Assembly: GCF_910589175.1 (NCBI RefSeq)
Contig: NZ_CAJURR010000001.1
Location: 60,366-124,365, forward strand
DNA from: an uncultured Lactobacillus sp.
Lineage (GTDB): Bacteria; Bacillota; Bacilli; Lactobacillales; Lactobacillaceae
DNA length: 64,000 nucleotides
Reading direction: 5' to 3'
This document shows positions 36,740-44,474 of this stretch, one piece after another (the first letter of the stretch is position 1; every line of letters begins with the position of its first letter). Under the pieces are notes generated by a model. The model was not told the origin of the DNA and did no database searches. It saw nothing but the letters and a program-made list of their open reading frames with translations. The position numbers and the translations under genes were made by a program.

Positions 36740-37918
36740 ATGTTTTATGGAGAAAAACTTAAACAGTTGCGAGAATTGCAAGGTTTTTCTCGTAATGATC
36801 TAGCAAAAAAATTAAGTCTAACCGAACAAACTATTGGTCAGTACGAAAATAATCAAATAACTCCGAGATTAGACATCATGGAAAAGTTACTACAAATTTT
36901 TCATGTGGATTTAAGTTTTTTTAACACTCCGAGTTTTGTTGAAAAAAATGTTATTTCAGAAGAATCAATTGCATATAGAACTAAAGATAGAAATTCAAGG
37001 AAGAAAATTAATAACGAGTTAAAATACATAGATTATGCTAAAACTTTTATTGATTACTTTGAAAGCTTTGTTACTTCTAATATAGGTGGCTTTAATGAAT
37101 TAAAACAGAAAATTGAAGAGCTAAAACCTAAAGATTATACTATTGCTTATATTGCTGATATCGTTCGTGATTTTTATAGATTGAATGAGAATAGAGAATT
37201 GATGTCAGAATTAGAACAGAGCGGAATAACTGTTTTAGAAAAAGACTTAGGATCTTCAATAGATGCCTATAGTGGGTTTACTAATGATAATGAACCCTAT
37301 ATTGTTTTAGGAAATCTAAAAAAGACTGCTGTAAGAAGAAATTTTGATTTAGCCCATGAGTTAGGACATTTGTTATTACACTCAAATATAGTTATGACTG
37401 AGATAACAGAAAAAGAACATACAGCAATAGAAAACCAAGCAAATGATTTTGCTTCAGCACTTTTACTCCCCAAATATGAATTTATTAAGGACTTTAGTAA
37501 TATCGCTAGAAAAACCAATCCTGATTATTACATTGCATTGAAGAGAAAGTACATGGTATCAATTGCTGCCCTAGAATATCGTGCATATAAATTAAAATTG
37601 ATAACTTATCAAGGAAATCGATACTTTTGGTCTCAAATGACCAAAAAGAAATATCGCAATTTAGAACCATTAGATAATAAGATCCCGCCATTAAAACCAA
37701 GTAAAGTTAAAAATTTGTTAAGTTTTTTATTTGATAATGAACTTATTACTATGAATGAATTAACAAATTTGTTTGGAATTAAGAAAGAATTTCTGATATC
37801 CTTGTTTGATTTAAAGGATGACTTCTTTGATAAATATATTACTGAAAGTAAAACGTTTGGAGATAATCAATCTAATTTAATTGATTTTGAACTTATTCGA
37901 AATCAATTAACTAATTAG
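36740..37918 (+). CDS. XRE-family regulator with ImmA/IrrE metallopeptidase domain
   Basis: The 392-residue protein starts with a clear XRE helix-turn-helix (KLKQLRELQGFSRNDLAKKL... TIGQYENNQITPRLDIMEKLLQIF, about 6-55), then a linker and a zinc peptidase domain with HELGHLLLHS (about 213-222) and NQANDFASALLLP. Such proteins bind operator DNA and cut a partner repressor or toxin-linked protein, as in ImmR/ImmA and related antitoxins, here fused in one chain. It lies 20 bases after its presumed partner and is followed by a strong terminator. Confidence 0.88.
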   Translation: MFYGEKLKQLRELQGFSRNDLAKKLSLTEQTIGQYENNQITPRLDIMEKLLQIFHVDLSFFNTPSFVEKNVISEESIAYRTKDRNSRKKINNELKYIDYAKTFIDYFESFVTSNIGGFNELKQKIEELKPKDYTIAYIADIVRDFYRLNENRELMSELEQSGITVLEKDLGSSIDAYSGFTNDNEPYIVLGNLKKTAVRRNFDLAHELGHLLLHSNIVMTEITEKEHTAIENQANDFASALLLPKYEFIKDFSNIARKTNPDYYIALKRKYMVSIAALEYRAYKLKLITYQGNRYFWSQMTKKKYRNLEPLDNKIPPLKPSKVKNLLSFLFDNELITMNELTNLFGIKKEFLISLFDLKDDFFDKYITESKTFGDNQSNLIDFELIRNQLTN

Positions 37919-37960
37919 CATTTAGTTTGATGTTTTTAATTTAATTAAGTTTGATATATA

Positions 37961-37998
37961 GGAAAGAGCAAGCTCCTTTTTGGGGAGCTTGCTCTTTT
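37961..37998 (+). terminator. Terminator after the XRE-ImmA gene
   Basis: Perfect 12-base stem AGAGCAAGCTCC (37965-37976) with GGAGCTTGCTCT (37984-37995), then TTTTG. Confidence 0.88.
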
Positions 37999-38043
37999 GT
38001 GTAACATTTTTTACTCTTTTAATGTATAGACATTTGGTGTAAA

Positions 38044-38072
38044 TTGGTTTTGTCTCTATTAGACTGTATTTA
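38044..38072 (+). promoter_or_regulatory. Candidate promoter of the Gabija operon
   Basis: TTGGTT at 38044-38049 and TATTTA at 38067-38072 are separated by 17 bases, with TG directly before the -10. It lies 53 bases before gajA. Confidence 0.45.
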
Positions 38073-38125
38073 GAATTTGATAAGCTATAAAAAGATATTT
38101 GTTTTGATTGTATGAAGGAAAAATT

Positions 38126-39862
38126 ATGCTCATATATAGAGTAAATATTAAAGGATTTCGTAATTATGAAGATGTAGACGTGTATTTAAACTCTAGTTCG
38201 TTGATAATTGGATCAAATAATGTTGGAAAAACCAATTTTATTTATGCCTTGAGACTATTGTTTGATCGAAATCTGAGTGAAAATGATTTAGATTTATTAG
38301 ATAGTGATTTTAATGCATATTCACATTCCGATAAGGTAGAAATTACTGCATATTTAAAAGATATTAATGAGGAATGTCTTCTAAGTGAATTTAAGGGGAA
38401 TATAAATGAAGGAAAATTGATTCTAAAATATACTAAAGAAAAGAATCAAGATTACATTCTACAGGCTGGTTTTTCAGAAGATACAATGCAGGAATTAAAA
38501 TCCCGAAGTTATCTAAGAAGATTAAGTATGCAGTATGTAGATACAAATAGAAATTTATATAAATACTTGAGAAAAGAGAGACAAAATTTATTATTGAATT
38601 CTCAAGAATTATTATCTGAGGAACAAAAAAATGATGACAAAACAAAAACAATAGAAATACAGAAAAACTTAAATAGTATAAATGAAAAGATAAGTTCGTT
38701 AAACTATATCAAAAATGCGCTTGAAAATGTAAATAAAGAACTATCCTCTTTATCAGTTGAAAATGAAGATCAAAATATTCAATTTGTTGCCGGACATAAT
38801 GATGCTGAAAAGATGTTGTCAGATGTGGCTTTGTCATATTCAAGTGAAGAAGGTCCTTTAACGTTGGGTGGGGATGGACGAAACAATCAAATTTATTTAG
38901 CAACATGGAGAGCTAGGCAAGAATTAAAAGCTGGACCAGATCATGTAACATTTTATGCTATCGAAGAACCAGAAGCTCATTTACATCCTCATCAACAAAG
39001 AAAATTGGCACAATATTTGACTAAGAGTTTGAAGGGACAGGTAATTGTAACGTCACATTCTCCACAGATTGCAGAAATATTTAAGGCTGAAAATATAGTA
39101 AGATTATATTTTCATAACAAGTATACTGAGGCTGCTTCTGGACCTAATGATGCACAAATTAAGAATTCTTTTAATGCATTTAATTATCGACTTAATACAT
39201 TGTCGGCTGAAGTATTTTTTTCTTACGGTGTTTTTCTAGTTGAAGGAGTTTCAGAAGTTATATTCTATAAAGCACTAGCAAAAGAAAACGGTATTGATCT
39301 TGATAGATTAAATATTTCTATATTAGCTGTGGAAGGTATTGGTTTTAAACCTTACATTAATATTTGTAACGCCTTGAGCATACCGTGGGTATTAAGAACA
39401 GATAATGATATATTTAAGAATAGAGAAGAAAAATACTATGCTGGAATTAAACGAGCAGTAGGTATTATTAAAGAGTGTAAGTTAGATTATAAAAAACCAT
39501 CGGAATGTGATAAGGCCTGTGAAAAATGGCATTGTGATACAATACCGAATGATATTAAGAACAATAATGAAGCAATGAGAAAATCATTAAAGAATATAGG
39601 GATTTATATGGCGAAAGTAGACTTAGAGAACGATATAGCTAATAGCAATCTAAGTGAAGCGCTATATGCACATTATTGTATTTTTGACAAAGACTTAAAA
39701 AGTTTAGTCTCTAAGATGCAGAAAAGCAAAGCTAAAAATATGTTTGACTTTGTAGAAGAAATGCATAGTAAGTTACAAATGTTAAATGATGATGAATTAA
39801 TCGAACCAATTGATAGTATTGTAACTAAAGTAAAGAGTCAGGTACAGTATAATGGAAAGTAG
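38126..39862 (+). CDS. gajA: Gabija nuclease GajA (OLD-like ATPase with TOPRIM)
   Basis: The 578-residue protein has an ABC-type ATPase split around a coiled coil: Walker A GSNNVGKTN (29-37), coiled coil about 120-230, and Walker B FYAIEEPEAHLHPHQQ (about 276-290) followed by VIVTSHSPQI. The C-terminal TOPRIM nuclease domain shows FLVEGVSEVIFYKAL (about 370) and RTDNDIF (about 424). The length equals that of known GajA proteins as I remember them. In Gabija, GajA nicks DNA when phage replication depletes nucleotides. ATG at 38126 has AAGGAA upstream; an in-frame TTG at 38108 does not. It overlaps gajB by 11 bases. Confidence 0.9.
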   Translation: MLIYRVNIKGFRNYEDVDVYLNSSSLIIGSNNVGKTNFIYALRLLFDRNLSENDLDLLDSDFNAYSHSDKVEITAYLKDINEECLLSEFKGNINEGKLILKYTKEKNQDYILQAGFSEDTMQELKSRSYLRRLSMQYVDTNRNLYKYLRKERQNLLLNSQELLSEEQKNDDKTKTIEIQKNLNSINEKISSLNYIKNALENVNKELSSLSVENEDQNIQFVAGHNDAEKMLSDVALSYSSEEGPLTLGGDGRNNQIYLATWRARQELKAGPDHVTFYAIEEPEAHLHPHQQRKLAQYLTKSLKGQVIVTSHSPQIAEIFKAENIVRLYFHNKYTEAASGPNDAQIKNSFNAFNYRLNTLSAEVFFSYGVFLVEGVSEVIFYKALAKENGIDLDRLNISILAVEGIGFKPYINICNALSIPWVLRTDNDIFKNREEKYYAGIKRAVGIIKECKLDYKKPSECDKACEKWHCDTIPNDIKNNNEAMRKSLKNIGIYMAKVDLENDIANSNLSEALYAHYCIFDKDLKSLVSKMQKSKAKNMFDFVEEMHSKLQMLNDDELIEPIDSIVTKVKSQVQYNGK

Positions 39863-41447
39863 CGATGAACAAAAAGAAATAATTAAAGATAAGAATAATT
39901 TAGTTATCATTGCAAGACCTGGCTCAGGAAAAACGTATACAATTGTTGAAAAAATACAACTAATTTTAGAAGATTTGTATAATTACCAGGGGATTATTGC
40001 AATATCTTTTACAAATAAAGCAAGTGAAGAGCTAAGAAAAAGATGCATTGATAAAGGATTAGCATTAAATAAATCATTTTTCGGAACCATTGATAAATTT
40101 TGTTTTTCCGAAATAATAGTTCCTTTTTGTAGCCATTTAAGTGGTAGAAATCAAGAACTTAAGATTAAGAGCTTAGAAGAGAATACCCGACTAAGAAATT
40201 TAGATAAAAAGAACTGTAAACATGTGGGAAAAATTATAGAAGAATATTTGAAGCAGGACACGGTTTTTCTCGAGTTTTTGGTTGAAACAGCCTTGTATAT
40301 CTTAAAAAGAGTCCCAGATGCTACTAAATACTTGCGCGCAAGATATAGAGAAATATTTATAGATGAATATCAAGATTGTGGTTTGAATGAAAATAAAATG
40401 TTTTTATATCTTGTAAAGCAAGGGATTACAGGAATGGCTGTCGGTGATATTCATCAGGCAATTTATGCATTTTCTGGAAAAAAATCTGTCTATCTAGAAA
40501 ATTTGATCAAAAATCCTAATTTTCATTATTATAAACTTTCAGAAAATTTCAGATGTCATCCAAGTATATATCAATATGCATTAAGTTTATATGGAAATTC
40601 CGAAGAAGCAGCTGAGGATGATAAAAGAGTTTTTAGAGTAAAAATTGATGGAAATGAAAAGAATATTGCTCAAAAAATCGAAGAAAATATTCCCAATATA
40701 AAGCGCCGATATAATCTAAAGTCAACTAGTGGATTTGCTATTTTATGTCGAAACAACTCAACAGTTGATATATTAAATAAAAGCCTAACAATTCCTCATA
40801 AAGTATATACGAAGACAAAATTAGATGATGATCAATCAGACGTAGCTCACTTATTTGTGCAATTGATTAGAGGATATTTTGATGAAAATATATATGCATT
40901 TGATATTACTGAACAATATTTTTCGGAAAGAAATAAAAATAATAAATATCGAAGTTTGTTGAACGCAACACAAAAATTATTTGCATGTCCCATTAATAAA
41001 TTGGCTGAAAATATCACTTTATTCTCCCATATTGCTCAAATTATTTATCCAGACATAGGGATTGAAGATATGTCAGAAGCATTAAGTAGACTTAAAGATG
41101 TACTTAATGATAAACATGATTATGAGAACTATATACCACCAAAAGAAGACGAAATTAGTGTAATGACCATTCATAAATCTAAAGGATTAGAATTTAACGT
41201 GATTTTTCAGATGGACATGTATGATTATATCTTTCCGAAAGAGAGTTGGCAGCAAGGAGGATCGGCAGAATCATGGAAACAAGATTTAAATTTGCATTAT
41301 GTCGCAATTACTAGAGCAAAAGTTGCATGTTACTTGATGGAAGGCTCACAAAGATATAATAGGAAAGGAATCCAAAAATCTGCTAAGCCATCTCCATTTT
41401 ATGATTTACCCGGTTTAAAAAAGAGGAGATTGGACATGAAGTGGTAA
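39852..41447 (+). CDS. gajB: Gabija helicase GajB (UvrD-like)
   Basis: The 531-residue superfamily 1A helicase shows Walker A ARPGSGKTYT (21-30), motif Ia ISFTNKASEELRKR, Walker B EIFIDEYQDCG (about 170), MAVGDIHQAIYAFSG, LSENFRCHP, ISVMTIHKSKGLEF and the C-terminal LHYVAITRAK. In Gabija the helicase works with GajA to sense DNA ends and activate the nuclease. It starts inside the gajA 3' end, so the two are co-translated. It is slightly longer than the roughly 490 residues I recall for GajB. A decayed PTS gene begins immediately after its stop. Confidence 0.9.
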   Translation: MESSDEQKEIIKDKNNLVIIARPGSGKTYTIVEKIQLILEDLYNYQGIIAISFTNKASEELRKRCIDKGLALNKSFFGTIDKFCFSEIIVPFCSHLSGRNQELKIKSLEENTRLRNLDKKNCKHVGKIIEEYLKQDTVFLEFLVETALYILKRVPDATKYLRARYREIFIDEYQDCGLNENKMFLYLVKQGITGMAVGDIHQAIYAFSGKKSVYLENLIKNPNFHYYKLSENFRCHPSIYQYALSLYGNSEEAAEDDKRVFRVKIDGNEKNIAQKIEENIPNIKRRYNLKSTSGFAILCRNNSTVDILNKSLTIPHKVYTKTKLDDDQSDVAHLFVQLIRGYFDENIYAFDITEQYFSERNKNNKYRSLLNATQKLFACPINKLAENITLFSHIAQIIYPDIGIEDMSEALSRLKDVLNDKHDYENYIPPKEDEISVMTIHKSKGLEFNVIFQMDMYDYIFPKESWQQGGSAESWKQDLNLHYVAITRAKVACYLMEGSQRYNRKGIQKSAKPSPFYDLPGLKKRRLDMKW

Positions 41448-41448
41448 T

Positions 41449-41616
41449 GAAGTATATCTCGTTATTGCCTTAGCAATTGATCCAAATAATAAGCAGTTGT
41501 TTAGAGAAGTATTTGATGAGTTATCTGATATTGTCACGGACATTAATAACGTAACTGAGCTGATAAAATGCAAAAATTACAGTGAGTTTATTATTAAGCT
41601 TGTAGAGTTGCTATAA
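41449..41616 (+). pseudogene. 3' fragment of a PTS EIIA (fructose/mannitol type) or PRD-regulator gene
   Basis: From 41449 a start-less frame reads EVYLVIALAIDPNNKQLFREV... DELSDIVTDINNVTELI... SEFIIKLVELL to TAA 41614-41616. This matches the C-terminal end of PTS EIIA type-2 domains (the LAxLSxxLxD segment). The rest of the gene is absent. The abrupt start right after gajB indicates that the Gabija segment replaced or interrupted a sugar-regulator gene. Confidence 0.65.
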
Positions 41617-41620
41617 CATT

Positions 41621-41700
41621 AAAAAGATAGGTATATGAAAGTGCGAGTAGGAAGCTAGCATGATTTTATGTGAGATTCGCACTAGAATATACCTATTTTG
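41621..41700 (+). terminator. Long hairpin after the PTS fragment
   Basis: Nested arms pair GATAGGTATAT (41626-41636) with ATATACCTAT (41687-41696), and AGTGCGA (41640-41646) with TCGCACT (41677-41683), with a loop of about 30 bases between. A short T run follows. Probably the terminator of the original PTS gene. Confidence 0.6.
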
Positions 41701-41785
41701 TTGATACAATTTATGTAGAAATATAATTGTATATTTTTGAAGCCCGATATCTAGTCTAGAAAATTAATTTCAACTAAATATTGCG

Positions 41786-41883
41786 GTCGCACCTCACGCA
41801 GATACGTGGATTGAAATGGTTGGCTCTCATCATGGATAATGTTGCTATCTGGTTTGCATCTCATGCAGATTGTCAGTTTAATT
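41786..41883 (+). CRISPR. One-spacer CRISPR relic, type I-C-like repeat
   Basis: A 32-base unit at 41786-41817 begins GTCGCACCTCACGCAG and ends GTGGATTGAAAT, the characteristic shape and 3' end of type I-C repeats, including the short palindrome and terminal ATTGAAAT. After a 34-base spacer (41818-41851) a second, degenerate unit (41852-41883, with GCATCTCATGCAGAT and a corrupted 3' end) follows at exactly repeat-plus-spacer distance. AT-rich sequence upstream (41700-41785) could be an old leader. No cas genes are visible in the window. Confidence 0.65.
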
Positions 41884-41950
41884 GGTACAAAAAAGCGCCA
41901 ATCAATCATCCATATCTCATATATAAATACTTATGAGACATTTAGATAAA

Positions 41951-41976
41951 AGAGACGCCAAAAAGTCTCTTTTTTG
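41951..41976 (+). terminator. Hairpin terminator downstream of the CRISPR relic
   Basis: AGAGAC (41951-41956) pairs with GTCTCT (41965-41970), followed by TTTTTTG. There is no gene directly upstream, so it may end a transcript crossing the CRISPR relic. The rest of 41884-42050 shows nothing else. Confidence 0.65.
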
Positions 41977-42074
41977 TTTTAAACAAAATTCCTTCAAAAA
42001 TTCCAACTATTTTTGCTGATTAAATGAGCAAAAAAGACTAAAATTAAATAAAATTGAAAGTTGGAGTGAATAAG

Positions 42075-42992
42075 ATGCTTTACAAGCAAATTGAGCAAAA
42101 CAAACGAAACACATGGATTATTTTGGGATTATATACAGTTCTACTGCTAGCAATTAGTGTGTTTCTTGGAGCAATTTTTACATCATATGTTGGAATCGGT
42201 TTCTTCATTATTGGCTTAGTATACATTGCACATGTTTATTTTGATGCAACACAGCACCTAATGAAAGTGACGAATGCAGTTGAAATTACTAAAGAAACTG
42301 AACCGGTAATTTATGAGCTTGTTGAAGAGCTTTGCTTAGCAGGTGGATTGCCAATGCCGAAATTGTACATTACGCCTGATCCAGCACCCAACGCTTTTGC
42401 TACCGGCCGAGATCCTGAACATGCAAGTTTAGCTATCACTCAAGGCTTGCTAAACATTATGGATAAAAAAGAAGTTCAAGGAGTGATTGGACATGAACTT
42501 TCTCATATTAGAAACTATGATACGCGTATCACTGTTTTAGCTAGTGCGTTAACTAGCTTAATAACAATGACCGGAGTTGGGATTGTATTCTTCGGCTGGG
42601 GCGTTTTGACTAGTGAGACTAAAGGGATATTTGGCTTTTTTCTCAAAATCTTGGCCCTTATTGTAATCGCAGTTGGAGGCATTATTTCAATTATTGGAAT
42701 TCCGCTAGCTAAACTGCTTTTCTTGCTTGTTTCAAGACAGAGAGAATACCTTGCTGATATTGGATCTGTTGATTTGACTCGTGAACCTAGTGGTTTAATC
42801 TCAGCCTTGTCTAAGCTGGAGGAGTTAGAAGAGGGTGCAGATGCACCCGAGATTAGCTCCCAAGACTTAACTTTGCAGCATTTATATTTCAATTTTCCAA
42901 ATGCACATAACTGGTTAAATCGACTTTTTTCTGATCATCCACCTTTGGATAAGCGGATTGAATGTTTGAAAAATAGTGATAAAATCAATTAA
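42075..42992 (+). CDS. htpX: HtpX-type membrane zinc protease (M48)
   Basis: The 305-residue protein has two N-terminal membrane helices (about 14-36 and 38-58), the zinc motif HELSHIRNYD (about 140-149), further helices near 165-185 and 190-215, and SRQREYLADIGSVDLTREP with the third zinc ligand Glu. HtpX degrades misfolded membrane proteins. ATG at 42075 is supported by TTGGAG eight bases upstream; an upstream TTG at 42054 would place that SD inside the frame. It stands alone with its own terminator. Confidence 0.93.
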   Translation: MLYKQIEQNKRNTWIILGLYTVLLLAISVFLGAIFTSYVGIGFFIIGLVYIAHVYFDATQHLMKVTNAVEITKETEPVIYELVEELCLAGGLPMPKLYITPDPAPNAFATGRDPEHASLAITQGLLNIMDKKEVQGVIGHELSHIRNYDTRITVLASALTSLITMTGVGIVFFGWGVLTSETKGIFGFFLKILALIVIAVGGIISIIGIPLAKLLFLLVSRQREYLADIGSVDLTREPSGLISALSKLEELEEGADAPEISSQDLTLQHLYFNFPNAHNWLNRLFSDHPPLDKRIECLKNSDKIN

Positions 42993-42997
42993 TTTAA

Positions 42998-43028
42998 TGG
43001 CTAAACATCGTTGATGTTTGGCTTTTTT
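42998..43028 (+). terminator. Terminator of htpX
   Basis: GGCTAAACATC pairs with GATGTTTGGC across a short GTT loop, followed by TTTTTT. Confidence 0.85.
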
Positions 43029-43046
43029 ATTGTGTAATTTTAGCGA

Positions 43047-43076
43047 TTGATTGAAACTAATGAAAAATGATATTAT
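43047..43076 (+). promoter_or_regulatory. Candidate promoter of the RNA-like locus
   Basis: TTGATT (43047-43052), an 18-base spacer and TATTAT (43071-43076) precede the structured region by a few bases. Confidence 0.4.
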
Positions 43077-43082
43077 CTAAAT

Positions 43083-43353
43083 TGAGGATTGTACTTATAT
43101 CAAGGATCTTTTAGTGTGTTCTCCACGTAAGTGGAGGTAATCTACAGACCCATCGAATTCTATAGAAACTAATACAATGAATTAGATATCTCATAGTAAG
43201 AAGAACAATGGCGCTATGCTAAAAAGCGACTCACGAGTCTACTATGAAAGTAGGAGATAGTTGGGTGAGCGCGCATAGAAGTCAGATAAGTGCGCGTGCA
43301 AATCTCGCCTTGCTTGTCTTAAAGAAAACGATACTCAAACGAGTGTCGTTTTT
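43083..43353 (+). ncRNA. Putative structured non-coding RNA of unknown family
   Basis: A gene-free ~270-base stretch between htpX and the lipoprotein gene has a candidate promoter, many local pairings and a strong terminator. CTCCAC-GTAA-GTGGAG (43121-43136) is a hairpin with a GNRA-type loop. CTATG (43214-43218), GCG and CTCAC (43230-43234) pair with GTGAG (43265-43269), CGC and CATAG (43274-43278), enclosing CTAC/GTAG. The end is AACGATACTC/GAGTGTCGTT with T run (43325-43353). It does not show the hallmark sequences of tmRNA, SRP RNA or RNase P RNA. No frame longer than a few codons has an SD. Its function is unknown; a T-box is unlikely as no gene follows in range. Confidence 0.42.
43116..43143 (+). 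CRISPR. Solitary type I-E-like CRISPR repeat
   Basis: The 28-base unit starts GTGTTCTCCACGTAAGTGG and ends AGGTAATCT. It resembles the lactobacillar type I-E repeat as I remember it (a CTCCAC/GTGGAG palindrome followed by GGTGATCC), with about four differences. No second copy is present 61 bases up- or downstream, so it is either a relic of a deleted array or a chance hairpin within the RNA-like locus. Confidence 0.35.
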
Positions 43354-43638
43354 ATTTTGATATTTTTTCTCGAGGATAGGACTTAAATATTTAATAAAGA
43401 TAATTAAAATTATCATCCCATCACTAAATACACTAACTCTATTTGTTATGAAATTAAGCATCTATAAGCTATTTCTACTTGTTATACAGCTGTAAAATTA
43501 TCACGTAAAGCAGGTTTAAAGCCTGCTTCCATAACAGGCTAATCCGTAATTTGAAAACTCAATTCGTTATATAATCTGTATAATTTTTTAACTAAAAATG
43601 CTAGAATTATTGATGTATTCAAATAGGGAGGTTTTTTG
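43354..43638. other. Intergenic region before lipoprotein gene
   Basis: No gene seen. A perfect inverted repeat AAGCAGG (43508-43514) / CCTGCTT (43522-43528) without a T run could be an operator or RNA hairpin. TATAAT with preceding TG at 43579-43584 is a probable -10 for the lipoprotein gene. Further upstream I see only AT-rich sequence. Confidence 0.4.
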
Positions 43639-44409
43639 ATGAAAAAAAGATATCTTTTAGGAGCATTAAGCTTAGTACTTCTGGGATTAGGAACAAGTGC
43701 TTGCTCTAGTCAAACAAACAATAGTAGCAGCAAACAAACAACTACTAGTAAGTCAAAGAAGTCTGTCGAAAAGACAGATGAAAATAGTAGTGAGAGTACA
43801 AAACGCTCTAAAAAAGATTTAAGTACAGCGGCTGACAATCAAGCTAATAATAGTAACAGTAACGACGGTAAAGCTTATGGTGGAAATTTCCAAGATAGCA
43901 AGGGATACATAGCTATCAATAATGTAACCAACGTCGCTGTTAAGGGTTCTGATGGCGATGACCATTATGCTCTAGTGCAAGGAACTTTCACTAATAATGC
44001 TAAAGAAAGCGTTGATCCAACATCTTTCTTTAGTAATCACTTAAAAGTAATGGAGAAGGTTGGCAAAGCTACCCATGATCTTGTTTTGGTCACCACAGAC
44101 ATTGAAAATGAATTAACACCTTGGGGAAATCAGATCAAGGAAGGTCGTAAGAAGGTAGAGCCTAATATGACCGGTAATTTTGTTATAGTCTATAAATTAG
44201 ATCCTGCAAATGGAGCTAAAACTAATGCAACCCATTATGTATTCGACCCTTACGATTCTAAATTTGGTAAATCATTAACTGTAAAAGTTTATGAGTCTAA
44301 GACCATTAAGAAATCTAGCGATAATGCAGGCAGCAATTCACATTCTGACGAAAGTACAGACACAAATTCAAGTGCCGATACAAGCAGCGATGCTGATACA
44401 GATGACTGA
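43639..44409 (+). CDS. DUF5067 surface lipoprotein
   Basis: The 256-residue precursor has a signal peptide with lipobox LGTSAC around residues 17-22; the Cys would be lipidated and anchored in the membrane. A Ser/Lys/Asn-rich linker (to about 75) is followed by a DUF5067-like domain (GYIAINNVTNVAVKG, HYALVQGTFTNNAKESVDPTSFF, LTPWGNQIKEGRKKVEPNMTG) and a Ser/Asp-rich tail. The domain is immunoglobulin-like and of unknown function. SD AGGGAGG lies seven bases before the ATG at 43639. Confidence 0.8.
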   Translation: MKKRYLLGALSLVLLGLGTSACSSQTNNSSSKQTTTSKSKKSVEKTDENSSESTKRSKKDLSTAADNQANNSNSNDGKAYGGNFQDSKGYIAINNVTNVAVKGSDGDDHYALVQGTFTNNAKESVDPTSFFSNHLKVMEKVGKATHDLVLVTTDIENELTPWGNQIKEGRKKVEPNMTGNFVIVYKLDPANGAKTNATHYVFDPYDSKFGKSLTVKVYESKTIKKSSDNAGSNSHSDESTDTNSSADTSSDADTDD

Positions 44410-44417
44410 TTAAATAT

Positions 44418-44465
44418 TAAAAAACTGAGAACTATGAGGGAATTTCATAATTCTCAGTTTTTTAT
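44418..44465. terminator. Bidirectional terminator between convergent genes
   Basis: AAAAAACTGAGAA pairs with TTCTCAGTTTTTT, with inner ATGA/TCAT pairing. It serves both the lipoprotein gene and the - strand coiled-coil gene. Confidence 0.8.
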
Positions 44466-44474
44466 TAGGTAGCA

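Noticed and set aside
42515..42892. A 125-codon open frame on the - strand inside htpX
   Set aside because: It is antisense to the conserved protease, has no SD or domain, and reflects codon composition of the real gene.
43083..43353. tmRNA, RNase P RNA, SRP RNA or T-box leader
   Set aside because: None of the hallmark sequences is present, and no gene follows close enough for a leader element.
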